Assembly: GCA_040218535.1 (NCBI GenBank)
Contig: JAVJRG010000005.1
Coordinates: 744,001-808,000 of the forward strand
DNA: 64,000 nucleotides
Origin: Lacipirellulaceae bacterium
GTDB taxonomy: Bacteria > Planctomycetota > Planctomycetia > Pirellulales > Lacipirellulaceae
Direction: 5' to 3'
Shown here: positions 32,431-41,530 of the stretch, piece by piece
Layout: each line of letters begins with the position of its first letter
How positions within the stretch are numbered: the first letter of the stretch is position 1
Made by a program: the position numbers and the translations under genes
The notes under the pieces: generated by a model
Told to the model about the DNA's origin: nothing
What the model saw: the letters and a program-made list of their open reading frames with translations, nothing else
Databases searched by the model: none

Positions 32431-33843
32431 CTATTTCTTGACGAGTTGGTCTTCCGCGGGCTCAATCGACTTGCGATGAGCCTCTGCAAGGGCCTTGAGC
32501 TTTCTAACGATTTCTGGATGGTGTGCCGCTACGTTGACCTTTTCTGAGGGGTCGTGCCCAAGGTGAAAAACGAGCGGCGGGTCATGCTGCTCCCGCTTTT
32601 CGCCAATTCCGTAACAGCCCTGTGTGGTGAAATGAGCCTTCCAGGGACCCCAGCGCACGGCCCATAGTTCGGCTGAGCGCCAATAGAACATTTCCTTACG
32701 GGGACTTTCTTCGGTTTCGCCTTTCAGAACGCCTGAGAGGTCGTACCCGTCGAGCTTGCGATCATTCGACAAATCCACGCGGGCCATCGCACAGAAAGTT
32801 GGGAGCAGATCGAGTGTCGAACCGATCTGTGTTTCTACTTTCGGTTCCAGCATACCGGGCGACCACAAGATCGTAGGGACCCGCATGCCGCCCTCGTAGG
32901 TGGTCCCCTTACCTTGCTTGAGAAGCCCCGCGGAACCGCCGTGCAGGTGCATCGAAAGCCACGGTCCGTTGTCCGAAGTGAAGACGACCAGGGTGTTGTC
33001 AGCGAGTTCCAACTCCTCCAGCGTGTTTAGGATGCGGCCTACGCCGTCATCGATCTCTTCAACGACATCGCCGTACAAGCCGCGCTTGCTGGTCTTGAGG
33101 AACTCTTCACCTGCGTACAAAGGAATGTGAGGGAGATTGTGTGCGAGGTACAGAAAGAAGGGTTCTTCTCGATGGTTCTCGATGAACTCAATCGCTTTTT
33201 GCGTATATCGCCGTGTGATGGTGTGCTGATTCGCTGGCCGTTCGATGATTCGTTCGTTCTCTAGAATAGGAACGTCGAAGCTTTCAAACGGTGGCACAAA
33301 GTCCGCATCCTTGCGGGCCTCCTCGCGATAGTTGACCTTACCGCGACGGTGATCCATGTCATTAGAGTAGGGAATCCCCCAGTAGCTTTCGAAGCCGTGT
33401 CGTGTTGGCAGGAACTGCGCATGGTGGCCAAGGTGCCACTTTCCGATCGCGGCAGTTGCGTATCCGGCTTGCTTGAGTAACTCAGCAATGGTCACTTCAG
33501 AGTCGGGCAGCCCACCCATCGAATTCGGAAACAGCACACGCCGCTTGCCGGACATCATTCCGTTACGAATCGGCAGTCGCCCAGTGAGTAAGGCCGCGCG
33601 ACTGGGCGTGCAGACGCTCGCGCCGACGTAAAAATTCGTCCAGCGTTGCCCCTCGACCGCCATGCGGTCGAGATGAGGCGTATGAATGGTCGGATGGCCG
33701 AAGCAACTAAGATCGCCATAGCCAAGATCATCGCAGAAGATGACGATAAAACTGGGAAGCTGATTGGCCTGTGCCATCATTGGCGCAATTCCAAACAGCG
33801 TTACCAGAATTACGGCAAGTCGACAAAGCGTTTGGATCAGCAT
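32431..33843 (-). CDS. Secreted sulfatase (formylglycine-dependent, arylsulfatase-like)
   Basis: Predicted 470 residues. ATG 33843 starts a signal peptide (LCRLAVILVTLFGIAPMMAQA); a TTG at 33873 would prefix it with an unlikely extra stretch. The sulfatase active-site signature is VCTPSRAALLTGR with the Cys converted to formylglycine. Other family segments: FIVIFCDDLGYGDLSCFG with the metal-binding Asp pair, AAIGKWHLGHHAQFLP with Lys-Trp-His, FLYLAHNLPHIPLY and VFTSDNGPW. All expected catalytic residues look intact. A formylglycine-generating enzyme is not in the window. Substrate is unknown; planctomycetes use large sulfatase sets to degrade sulfated polysaccharides. It diverges from the SLC13 transporter gene. 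Confidence 0.9.
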   Translation of the reverse strand: MLIQTLCRLAVILVTLFGIAPMMAQANQLPSFIVIFCDDLGYGDLSCFGHPTIHTPHLDRMAVEGQRWTNFYVGASVCTPSRAALLTGRLPIRNGMMSGKRRVLFPNSMGGLPDSEVTIAELLKQAGYATAAIGKWHLGHHAQFLPTRHGFESYWGIPYSNDMDHRRGKVNYREEARKDADFVPPFESFDVPILENERIIERPANQHTITRRYTQKAIEFIENHREEPFFLYLAHNLPHIPLYAGEEFLKTSKRGLYGDVVEEIDDGVGRILNTLEELELADNTLVVFTSDNGPWLSMHLHGGSAGLLKQGKGTTYEGGMRVPTILWSPGMLEPKVETQIGSTLDLLPTFCAMARVDLSNDRKLDGYDLSGVLKGETEESPRKEMFYWRSAELWAVRWGPWKAHFTTQGCYGIGEKREQHDPPLVFHLGHDPSEKVNVAAHHPEIVRKLKALAEAHRKSIEPAEDQLVKK

Positions 33844-33956
33844 GAGGATTCCTGGTGAGAATTTCTGAGACAAGATGCCAAGTATTGTAGCAATTGACGC
33901 TGCCCTTCACTCTGTTGTTTTAGTATTCTCTGAGAAGCGTCCATTGAGCTTCTGCC

Positions 33957-35372
33957 ATGTCGAACTCAGATCCCAACAAGTCAACGGCGGTCGAAACTAG
34001 CCCCGTCAAACGCTGGGTCCTTGCCGCGGGCCCCTGTTTGTCGACCCTCGTCGGCGTGTGGCTATTCTGGAATGACTACGGCGCTTCGATTTCTTGGACC
34101 GCCGCCATCACGACGCTCACGGCAGTCTGGTGGATTTTCGAGCCCATACCGATCCCTGCCATCTCGTTGATCCCCCTTGCTGCGTTTCCTTTGGTGGGAG
34201 TCTTAGAACCAAGCAAGGTGGCCGAAGCTTACGGCGACAAGCTCATTCTGTTGCTCTTGGGCGGCTTAATGCTTTCTTCCGCCATGGAGCGAAGTGGAGC
34301 CCATCGGCGGATTGCATTGAGCATGGTTAACCTCTTCGGCGGCGGCAGCGGTCGCCGTTTGGTATTTGGATTCATGGCTGCCTCGGCACTTCTGAGCATG
34401 TGGATTTCCAACATGGCGACCACGCTCATGCTGTTGCCCATCGTGATGGCCGTTGTTGAGAAAGCGACCGACCAGCGTTTGCGGATCGCCTTATTGCTAG
34501 GCGTTGCCTATGCCGCGAGCGTCGGTGGCGTAGGAACTCCCGTGGGCACGCCGCCGAACTTGATCTTCATCGAGAACTACCGCATAGTAACAGGCAACGA
34601 GGTCACTTTTAGCACTTGGATGAGCTGGGCACTTCCGATTGTTCTGGTGATGGTTCCCCTGATGGCCCTCTGGTTGACCCGCGGGTTAGGGAAGCAAACG
34701 ACGATCGACCTTCCCAAAGTTGGCCAGTGGCGTATCGAGGAAATCCGCACGCTTGCCGTCTTTGCCGTGACAGCTCTGCTGTGGATCACGCGCAAGGAAC
34801 CCTTTGGCGGCTGGAGCGAATGGCTGAACATGCCGAATGCGGTCGATTCGAGTGTGGCGTTGCTCGCCGTCGTGGTGATGTTTCTCATCCCCAACGGAAA
34901 GGGAGAGCGACTGCTCGATTGGGAGACAGCCGTAAAGATTCCTTGGGGAATCCTCATTCTGTTTGCCTCAGGAATTGCCATCTCCAAAGCGTTCCTCGCT
35001 TCAGGTTTGAGCACGCTTCTGGGCGAGCAGTTGGCGGGGCTGAGTGAGCTCTCACCGTGGCTCATGATTGCGCTCATCTGCTTGGCGGTCACGTTCCTGA
35101 CGGAAATCACCAGCAACACGGCAACAAGTAACTTGCTGATGCCCATCCTAGCCGCGGCAGCTACCCAAGCTGAGATCGACCACAAGCTACTCATGGTCCC
35201 CGCGGCAATTAGCGCGAGCTTCGCGTTCATGCTGCCCGTCGCGACGGGGCCGAATGCGATTATTTTTGGTTCCAATCAACTAACCGTCGGTCAGATGGCT
35301 CGCGAGGGGTTCGCCTTGAATCTGCTTGGTGCGGCGGTCATTGTGGTGTGCTCGCTTGTGATTTTTCATTGA
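33957..35372 (+). CDS. SLC13 (DASS) family sodium/anion symporter
   Basis: Predicted 471 residues with about eleven to twelve hydrophobic segments. It carries the SLC13/DASS hallmarks: AAITTLTAVWWIFEPIPIPA near the start, GGLMLSSAMERSGAHRRIAL, SMWISNMATTLMLLPIV with the conserved Ser-Asn-Thr, GGVGTPVGTPPNLIF, and FLTEITSNTATSNLLMPIL in the second repeat, followed by FMLPVATGPNAIIFGS. The two-fold SNT repeat is intact, which supports Na+-coupled uptake of sulfate, phosphate or dicarboxylates; the substrate is not decided by motif. It is divergent from a sulfatase gene, so import of released sulfate is attractive but only an inference. Confidence 0.88.
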   Translation: MSNSDPNKSTAVETSPVKRWVLAAGPCLSTLVGVWLFWNDYGASISWTAAITTLTAVWWIFEPIPIPAISLIPLAAFPLVGVLEPSKVAEAYGDKLILLLLGGLMLSSAMERSGAHRRIALSMVNLFGGGSGRRLVFGFMAASALLSMWISNMATTLMLLPIVMAVVEKATDQRLRIALLLGVAYAASVGGVGTPVGTPPNLIFIENYRIVTGNEVTFSTWMSWALPIVLVMVPLMALWLTRGLGKQTTIDLPKVGQWRIEEIRTLAVFAVTALLWITRKEPFGGWSEWLNMPNAVDSSVALLAVVVMFLIPNGKGERLLDWETAVKIPWGILILFASGIAISKAFLASGLSTLLGEQLAGLSELSPWLMIALICLAVTFLTEITSNTATSNLLMPILAAAATQAEIDHKLLMVPAAISASFAFMLPVATGPNAIIFGSNQLTVGQMAREGFALNLLGAAVIVVCSLVIFH

Positions 35373-35408
35373 GGCACGCTAGAAGTAGTTTCAGAAGTTC
35401 GTTTTCAT

Positions 35409-35470
35409 AACCCGAAGCGTAAGCGAGGGGGCTCGCCGTAGAAGTTTTTCCCTCGCTTACGCTTCGGGTT
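35409..35470. repeat. 62-base palindromic repeat, copy 2 (intergenic)
   Basis: Perfect 21-base inverted arms at 35409-35429 and 35450-35470, identical to copy 1 at 19572-19633, with a 20-base loop that matches the copy 1 loop partly when read on the other strand (AAAAA and GGCGAG shared). It lies between the SLC13 gene and the small HicB-like gene. Confidence 0.92.
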
Positions 35471-35518
35471 ACGATTATTTGAACGACTTCTACTTGAAAG
35501 TGTTAGGAAAGAGCAGCT

Positions 35519-35827
35519 ATGCAACCAGATCCCAGTAAACCGTCGCCCCTAGAAATCACTGACGACGCGCAACCGAGTGTCCCGGTTTTCGTATGCCTTG
35601 TCTACGTTCGCACCAATGAAGACTCAACGGTCAGCGGCAGAGTCGCGAATTGGCCGGACCTAGCTGCGAGCGGAAGTTCCGAGCGAGACGTGCTTGGAAA
35701 GTTAGTGTCAGAATTCAAATCAGAGGTCGCCAAACGATATGCAGAGAAGCAAGAAATGCCCTGGCTTGAACCGCCGCCAGAGCCGTCAGAAGGCGAACAT
35801 GTCCGTTCAATTCCTGTGCACCTGTAG
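35519..35827 (+). CDS. Small HicB-like protein of unknown function
   Basis: Predicted 102 residues. The middle part, VYVRTNEDSTVSGRVANWPD then AASGSSERDVLGKLVSEF, has the strand-loop-strand-helix pattern of the HicB/DUF1902-type fold seen in antitoxins and their stand-alone relatives. No partner HicA-like toxin (dsRNA-binding fold) lies on either side, so a toxin-antitoxin role is not supported. The N- and C-terminal stretches are Pro-rich and probably disordered. ATG 35519 lies 49 bases after a palindromic repeat; GAAAGAG before it is a plausible ribosome binding site. Possibly a small housekeeping or regulatory protein; no neighbour suggests a role. Confidence 0.6.
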   Translation: MQPDPSKPSPLEITDDAQPSVPVFVCLVYVRTNEDSTVSGRVANWPDLAASGSSERDVLGKLVSEFKSEVAKRYAEKQEMPWLEPPPEPSEGEHVRSIPVHL

Positions 35828-35855
35828 AGGCGATAATCCCGGCAGAATTGATAAG

Positions 35856-35944
35856 CGGAGAGGACAGGATTCGAACCTGCGGACCAGCGTGAACCGGTCA
35901 CCGATTTAGCAAACCGGCGCTTTCGACCACTCAGCCACCTCTCC
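35856..35944 (-). tRNA. tRNA-Ser (anticodon GCU)
   Basis: On the minus strand the sequence folds as a class II tRNA: acceptor GGAGAGG/CCTCTCC, D arm with GCTGAGTGGTCGAAAGC, anticodon loop TTGCTAA (anticodon GCT, reads AGC/AGT serine codons), a long variable arm of about 20 bases, and T arm GCAGG-TTCGAAT-CCTGT. The discriminator is G, as is usual for serine. The 3' CCA is not encoded and must be added after transcription. Confidence 0.93.
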
Positions 35945-36040
35945 AGGTGGTGCGGAGCTAGTAAGCTCAGCGACTTCTAAGATTCTATTCGATCCGAGAG
36001 GGTTCGCAAGGTGAGAAAAAGTGTGGCAGGGAAGGCCAAA

Positions 36041-36104
36041 GAGCCGAGAAGCGTTAGCTCTCGGGTCAACCCGCCGGCTTACGCCTGGCGGCTCATGGGG
36101 TTAT
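36041..36104. repeat. Palindromic intergenic repeat (GAGCCG...GGCGGCTCA type)
   Basis: Contains GAGCCGAGAAGCGTTAGCTC and the hairpin CCGCCGGCTTACGCCTGGCGG next to it, ending just before the end of hppA. The first half resembles the element at 42317-42346 (GAGCCGTAGGCGTAAGCTC). Likely an interspersed repeat of a family common in planctomycetes. Confidence 0.6.
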
Positions 36105-36113
36105 GGAATGGGG

Positions 36114-38774
36114 TCAGAAAATCCCCCACGCTTCCAGGCTGTGCCGAACGACTAAGCCTGCGATGACCACGCTGGTCATGCTCATCAGCTTGATGAGAAT
36201 GTTCAGGCTAGGCCCGCTGGTGTCTTTGAACGGGTCGCCGACCGTGTCGCCAACGACGGCCGCCTTGTGGGCTTCGGTCCCTTTGCCACCCTGGGCCCCG
36301 GCTTCGATGTACTTCTTCGCATTGTCCCAGGCACCGCCCGCGTTGGCCATGAAAATGGCAAGACAGAACCCTGTGGTAAGAGTTCCCATGAGCAAGCCGA
36401 GAACGCCCGCCACACCCAAGACTAAGCCAACCGCAACGGGTAAGAACAATCCAAGAAACGCGGGGATTACCATTTCCCGTTGAGCCGCTCTCGTACTGAT
36501 TGCCACCGGGCGTTCGTAATCCGGTTTCGCGGTACCTTCCATAATGCCAGCGATTTCTTTGAACTGACGCCGTACCTCTTCCACCATGCCTTGAGCTGCC
36601 CGGCCGACGGCCTTCATGGTCATCGCACAAAAGGCGAAGGTCGCCATCGCTCCGAAGAAAACCCCGACCAAGACCTTGGGATTCATCAGACTTGCGTCAT
36701 AGTATTGGGTGAACTGAGGCAGAGTCGCTTTCGAGACAGGAAGCAACTTTCCGCCCGTCGCAGCGAAGACCAACGACTTGTCAGGCTGTTCCAGCAGGCC
36801 ATTCTTCACTTTCGCAACTTGAACCTCTTGCTTGATTTCGAGCTCTGACCAAGCTTCGCGAAGTTCAGGGACGCGCAGTTGTTCAGGCATGATGAGGTAG
36901 GGAGTCGACGTGTTCGGCTTCCCCTCCTCACCTTTGTCGACCCGCACGACAAAACGGTCGGTCAGCTTGTAGTAAGCGTGATCCTTTGCTGCGGCAACTT
37001 CTGTCTGAGCAGCGAAGGATTCTCCCCAGCGCTCGAAACCAACGCGGACGCCTTCAACGTAGGCGGCCAGCAATGCCAAGGCGGTCAGTGCGGCGGAGCC
37101 GATCGCGAAACCTTTTCCGGTGGCCGCTGTTGTGTTGCCAAGCGAGTCAAGCGCGTCGGTCCGCTGGCGAACGATCTCCGGAAGGCCGCTCATCTCCGCG
37201 TTGCCGCCAGCATTATCAGCGATTGGTCCGTAGGCGTCCGTTGCGAGCGTTATGCCCAAGGTGCTAAGCATTCCCACGGCGGCGATGCCGACACCGTAAA
37301 GGCCTAACGAGAAGTAGCTGACGTCCTGAAAATTCCAGCCGCTGGCAAAGCCGAAGGCCATTAGCGTCGCCATGCAGACCAACAACACGGGGACCCAGAC
37401 GCTAGCCATGCCGTCGGCGATGCCACCGATAATGACCGTCGCCGCGCCTGTTTCTGCTTGATCAGCAAGTTTCTGGGTCGGACTATACTCATCGCTTGTG
37501 ACATACTCGGTCCACCAGCCGATCAGCACCCCAGCGACCAGACCGACGACTACGCTCACGCCAACACCTGGGATGCCGAAGCCGATTTCCGTCGCCTCGG
37601 TCGAGGGCATGAGCAACTTCGCGGCGATGATCGAGCCGATGATCACAAGCCCTGTGGAAAGGTTGATTCCCTTGGCGAGGGCGTGGAGGAGACTTTTCTG
37701 GGAAGCATCTTCGCCCGTGCGGACGAAATAGATGCCGATGATCGAGCAGGCGATCCCGATGCCGGCGACGACTAGCGGGAGCAAGACGGACCGGAGTTGT
37801 GCTTCAACTTGAGTCATACCCTCAGGGACGATAGCAACGGCGCTAAAGGCCGCTGCTCCCAAAGCCGCCGCGGCAAGAATCGAACCGGCGTAAGACTCAT
37901 AGAGATCGGCACCCATGCCAGCTACGTCGCCGACATTATCGCCGACGTTGTCAGCAATGGTTGCCGGGTTACGTGGATCATCTTCGGGGATGCCGGCCTC
38001 GACTTTACCAACCAAGTCGGCACCGACGTCGGCCGCCTTCGTAAAGATGCCGCCGCCAACGCGTGCAAACAAAGCCTGAGCGCTGGCACCCATGCCAAAG
38101 CACAGCATCGTTGCGGTGATGTTCACTAAGCTCAGCGGCTCGCCACCCATGGCCGGCCAAATCCAATAGAGGAAGGCAAACCAGAGGGCAATGTCCATCA
38201 ACCCAAGGCCGACGACCGTAAGGCCCATAACCGCGCCGCTGCGGAAGGCTACCTGCAGACCTTGGTTGAGCGACTGCTCGGCGCCAGCGGCAGTTCGGCT
38301 GCTTGCGTTTGTTGCCGTACGCATCCCGAACCAGCCAGCGAGCCCAGAGAAGAAACCGCCGCTCAGGAAGGCAAACGGCACAAAGGGGCTTTGTACTTTC
38401 AAACCGAAGGCGGCTAGGCCCAGCAGTACGGCAATCACAACAAAGAAGACTGCGACAACGCGAAATTGCTGATCGAGGTAGGCCTTGGCACCATCGCGAA
38501 CGTAGCTGGCGATTTCCCGCATCCGCTCGTTGCCCTGGCTGGCACGTTGCATCTGTGCGTAGAACAAGCGGGCTTGGATCAGCGCGGCTAGAGCTCCGAC
38601 AAAAGCAACCGCCCAGCAGGTGATGACGAGTTTCTCAACCGGATCGCCAGTGCTGCTTCCTGCCGCTTGTTCGGTAGGCTGGGCAAACGCGCTACTTGTC
38701 GAGCTGCAAATCAAAGTGGCCGTGAGGCCGCCCAGGCCCCATTTTGCTGCTCCCCGCCAAGGCATTCCATTCAT
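36114..38774 (-). CDS. hppA: Membrane-bound pyrophosphate-energised ion pump (K+-dependent type) with large insertion
   Basis: Predicted 886 residues, against about 660-770 for most family members. Seen: a signal-like N-terminus, 16 or so hydrophobic segments, the pyrophosphate-binding [20 protein letters not shown] (about 249-268) with [35 protein letters not shown] (about 513-528), and [19 protein letters not shown] (about 840-858). At residues 546-555 [10 protein letters not shown] has Ala where K+-independent pumps have Lys, so this is the K+-dependent class, usually Na+- or H+-pumping. A hydrophilic insertion of about 110 residues (about 578-690, between two membrane helices) is not part of the standard pump. 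It hydrolyses PPi in the cytosol while exporting cations. Confidence 0.93.
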   Translation of the reverse strand: MNGMPWRGAAKWGLGGLTATLICSSTSSAFAQPTEQAAGSSTGDPVEKLVITCWAVAFVGALAALIQARLFYAQMQRASQGNERMREIASYVRDGAKAYLDQQFRVVAVFFVVIAVLLGLAAFGLKVQSPFVPFAFLSGGFFSGLAGWFGMRTATNASSRTAAGAEQSLNQGLQVAFRSGAVMGLTVVGLGLMDIALWFAFLYWIWPAMGGEPLSLVNITATMLCFGMGASAQALFARVGGGIFTKAADVGADLVGKVEAGIPEDDPRNPATIADNVGDNVGDVAGMGADLYESYAGSILAAAALGAAAFSAVAIVPEGMTQVEAQLRSVLLPLVVAGIGIACSIIGIYFVRTGEDASQKSLLHALAKGINLSTGLVIIGSIIAAKLLMPSTEATEIGFGIPGVGVSVVVGLVAGVLIGWWTEYVTSDEYSPTQKLADQAETGAATVIIGGIADGMASVWVPVLLVCMATLMAFGFASGWNFQDVSYFSLGLYGVGIAAVGMLSTLGITLATDAYGPIADNAGGNAEMSGLPEIVRQRTDALDSLGNTTAATGKGFAIGSAALTALALLAAYVEGVRVGFERWGESFAAQTEVAAAKDHAYYKLTDRFVVRVDKGEEGKPNTSTPYLIMPEQLRVPELREAWSELEIKQEVQVAKVKNGLLEQPDKSLVFAATGGKLLPVSKATLPQFTQYYDASLMNPKVLVGVFFGAMATFAFCAMTMKAVGRAAQGMVEEVRRQFKEIAGIMEGTAKPDYERPVAISTRAAQREMVIPAFLGLFLPVAVGLVLGVAGVLGLLMGTLTTGFCLAIFMANAGGAWDNAKKYIEAGAQGGKGTEAHKAAVVGDTVGDPFKDTSGPSLNILIKLMSMTSVVIAGLVVRHSLEAWGIF

Positions 38775-39009
38775 TGCGTAACTATTTCCTATGAGATATC
38801 GCCCGATGTGAGTCTGCTGCTTGATGTCTCAGTCTGCGGATGCCTCAATACCGCGGCTCCAACACCTGAATTGCCTGTGATCAAGCGTAGATCGTGAGTT
38901 TAAGCGAGAGTGACAGGGCGGGGAACCGCGGATTAGCGATTAAATATGTCGCCTAAGCGAGATGGCCCCAAGCAAGAATGCCCCATACAAGAAGGCCCAG
39001 ATAAAAAGG

Positions 39010-40005
39010 TTACGTTGAGTAGCGGGAGCGAAGCTCGGCAAGATCGTCGAGCCAGCATTCCATCAGCGTGTTCTGGTTGGCATTTCGGCTGAGCTGTTCT
39101 TCCGCCTCCAGGCAGCGATCGAGAGCCGCCAGCGCAAAGTCCGCTTCCCCAGTGTTTTCTCCCGGCAGAAGCTGAGAAAACGTACCGATTGCGGAAGAGA
39201 GGAGAGTGCGGAACCGTTGCCGACGGGCCTCAGCATCTTTGCCGGCAGCGGTGACGATGCCCATCAGGTCCGTGGATAGTCGCGGTAAATCCATTTGGGA
39301 ACTAGTAAGCTGGGTGGCGAGCCGGCTACGGGCGTCGCGAAGCTCAGCGTCAGCTAATTCAGCCGCCTTGCTGAGGCTGCCATTGGCTTCTGCCGCAAGC
39401 GAATCAGCCGTTTGAGCATCAGCGGCGATGCCCTGCTCGACAAGCAGCGAGGCGAGATCTGAGGCCGGCAGTGGGTGAAAGCGGACGATCTGTGATCGCG
39501 ACAGGATCGTCGGCAGTTGCCGGCTGCGACTTGTGCCAATAAGGATGATCACAGCCCCCGGAGGTGGCTCTTCGAGGGTTTTCAACAAGCAGTTCGCGCT
39601 TTCGGGAGAAAGCCAGTCGGCGTCATCGATAATGGCCACTCGGCGACGTCCCAGCATTGGGCGCATCGCCAAGTTGTGGCACATTCCCTCTTTATTGCGA
39701 TGCTCTCGATCTCCCAGAAAGAGATCGATCGGTAAGGTCCGTTTCCCCTCAGGCCGCGCGATACGATCAATGTCAGGGTGATTCCCCGCGGCGTGCATCT
39801 TGCACGATTCGCAAGTTTCGCACGGGGAAAGCGACTGCTCATCGGCGCTGGAGCACAGCAGAACTTTCGTCAGGGCTTCAGCGAACGCTCGCTTCCCAAT
39901 TCCGTCTGAGCCGACGAAAAGGTACGTCGAAGCCAGCCGACCACACGCCAGACTCTGGCGGAATCGCTCGACAACCCCGTCGTGGCCTCGAATTCCCTGC
40001 CACAT
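39010..40005 (-). CDS. holB: DNA polymerase III subunit delta' (clamp loader)
   Basis: Predicted 331 residues. Delta' is the rigid, ATP-insensitive arm of the clamp-loader complex that opens the beta clamp. Motifs: STYLFVGSDGIGKRAFAEAL with the P-loop-like GSDGIGKRA, a four-Cys zinc module (about Cys51 and PCETCESCKMHAAGNHPD), RRRVAIIDDADWLSPESANC and LLKTLEEPPPGAVIILIGTSR, then the SRS-like region LPTILSRSQIVRFHPL. All fit the HolB family. ATG 40005 starts just before the conserved RxHxxV region (IRGHDGVVERF). It is convergent with nothing; the region downstream (38775-39009) is noncoding and the zinc-ribbon gene is divergent. Confidence 0.88.
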   Translation of the reverse strand: MWQGIRGHDGVVERFRQSLACGRLASTYLFVGSDGIGKRAFAEALTKVLLCSSADEQSLSPCETCESCKMHAAGNHPDIDRIARPEGKRTLPIDLFLGDREHRNKEGMCHNLAMRPMLGRRRVAIIDDADWLSPESANCLLKTLEEPPPGAVIILIGTSRSRQLPTILSRSQIVRFHPLPASDLASLLVEQGIAADAQTADSLAAEANGSLSKAAELADAELRDARSRLATQLTSSQMDLPRLSTDLMGIVTAAGKDAEARRQRFRTLLSSAIGTFSQLLPGENTGEADFALAALDRCLEAEEQLSRNANQNTLMECWLDDLAELRSRYST

Positions 40006-40121
40006 AGATGGTTTCTCTTCTCGCGAATTCGTACGTGTTGAGTAAGCTAACGACGATGTGCATTATGTCATAATCTCAATTCGCCCGCGAGCTAGCGAAA
40101 ACTTCGATCTCTACGCGCCAC

Positions 40122-41456
40122 ATGCCTGACGAAGCAGACCAACCTGAATACACATCGTTTGGGTGCAAGCTCTGTGGCACGCGGCTCGGCTTCAAAATCA
40201 AACACGTCGGCAAAAAGACAAAGTGCCCCGACTGCGGCACAGTCAATCGTATTCCGCCGCCAGAGCCGAAACAGAAGGTTCCAACACCAGCGGCTATGGA
40301 GGGCGAGCAATTTGAAGTGTGGGGAGTCGATGAAGCACCGCTGCCCGAGGAGATGGTCGCCAACCAGCCGAAGCTTGTCCCCGTGAGCTGTCAGCACTGC
40401 GCGACGCTGATGTACGCTCGCGAAGAACACCTGGGCAAAAAGGCCAAATGTCCCGATTGCGGGACGAAAACCCCGATCACTCGCCCGAAGGCTGAGTCGC
40501 CCGTTGGGCCGGTTGGTGTTCCCGACGGCGAGGAGTACCAACTCGATCCCGAGTCTGCACCGACTCCTCGTCCGGTGCCAAAGCCGGTTGCTCTCCGTCA
40601 TGCGGAACTCAAGGAAGAGACGCGAAAAGCAGCCGAGGAGCGCGAGAACGCCGGACGAAAGCGAAAGAAGAAAAAACGGGCCGCGCTCAGGGAGAAGCCT
40701 GTCCAGTTTCCGCTCGTGCAACGGGTGCCGGCGATGTTGCTTACGGTGCCGGTGATTTCTCGTTGGGTGGTTTTGTCACTGAGTCTGATAGTCGTGGTGT
40801 GGTTCGGCAACTTTGGAATGACCGATGCGCAGAGTAAATTCCAGGCTATCGCGATGGTTTGCTTCTTCGTGGTCGCCGTCATCCTCGGTCTAATCTGGCT
40901 AGCCGCAGCTGCGGCTCTTTGGCTTGCGATCCTGACCGAGAGCGCCGACGGGCATGATGAGCTGCATCACCCGCCCAGCACGAATCTGCCCGACTGGTTT
41001 GGTGAGACGGCCTACTTCGTCATTGCCGCGACCGCCAGTGCCGCGCCAGCCGTCGGTCTGGGTAGTCTTATCACCAAGATCCAGCAGGCTGATTTGCTAA
41101 ATGTCGATCTGCCTTCTGGTGCGATCGCTGTGATCGGATGGCTGGTTGTCTTCCCGATCGCGATTCTTTCCTCATTGGAGCAGGGCTCAGCTTTGGCGGT
41201 TTTCTCGCCGAAGATCGGGAAGAGCTTGCTCGGTTGCTTTCCCACGTGGCTGTTTTTTTACGCCGAATCGATTCTGCTGATGGGCGGCACGGCGATGGCC
41301 AGCGGCTGGCTGGTGTCAAAACATCCGCTATTGATATTTCTAGCCGCACCTCTGATGTTCGGGGCGACGCTGCTTTACTTCCGGCTCATTGGGCGACTTG
41401 CATGGTGCCTGAGCGAGCTGACAGCGGTTGAAGTTGCAAGCGAAAGCTCGTCGTGA
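40122..41456 (+). CDS. Zinc-ribbon membrane protein of unknown function
   Basis: Predicted 444 residues. Two zinc ribbons at the N-terminus: Cys15-x2-Cys18 with CPDCG (about residues 35-39), and CQHCATLMY (about 90) with CPDCG (about 110). Each sits in the GKKxKCPDCG context that is common in planctomycete zinc-ribbon proteins. A basic linker (RKRKKKKRAALREK, about 180-195) leads to about six hydrophobic segments (VVLSLSLIVVVWFG, AIAMVCFFVVAVILGLIW, FVIAATASAAPAVGLG, IAVIGWLVVFPIAIL, LLIFLAAPLMFGATLL). The zinc ribbons should be cytosolic and may bind nucleic acid or a protein partner. Divergent from holB. No known family is recognised. Confidence 0.72.
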   Translation: MPDEADQPEYTSFGCKLCGTRLGFKIKHVGKKTKCPDCGTVNRIPPPEPKQKVPTPAAMEGEQFEVWGVDEAPLPEEMVANQPKLVPVSCQHCATLMYAREEHLGKKAKCPDCGTKTPITRPKAESPVGPVGVPDGEEYQLDPESAPTPRPVPKPVALRHAELKEETRKAAEERENAGRKRKKKKRAALREKPVQFPLVQRVPAMLLTVPVISRWVVLSLSLIVVVWFGNFGMTDAQSKFQAIAMVCFFVVAVILGLIWLAAAAALWLAILTESADGHDELHHPPSTNLPDWFGETAYFVIAATASAAPAVGLGSLITKIQQADLLNVDLPSGAIAVIGWLVVFPIAILSSLEQGSALAVFSPKIGKSLLGCFPTWLFFYAESILLMGGTAMASGWLVSKHPLLIFLAAPLMFGATLLYFRLIGRLAWCLSELTAVEVASESSS

Positions 41457-41530
41457 CGACCCAGGAACCTAGAAAAGTTGAGGACGCAGACTGGGGGCTC
41501 GCTCCACTCGTCCCCAGCCACTCTTTGGAA

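Noticed and set aside
34577..35275. 232-residue open frame on the minus strand inside the SLC13 gene
   Set aside because: Shadow frame of a clearly coding, conserved membrane protein; its Ser/Ile-rich translation shows no domain.
35519..35827. Toxin-antitoxin system (HicB-like protein)
   Set aside because: No HicA-like toxin gene lies beside it; the HicB-like fold also occurs in stand-alone proteins.
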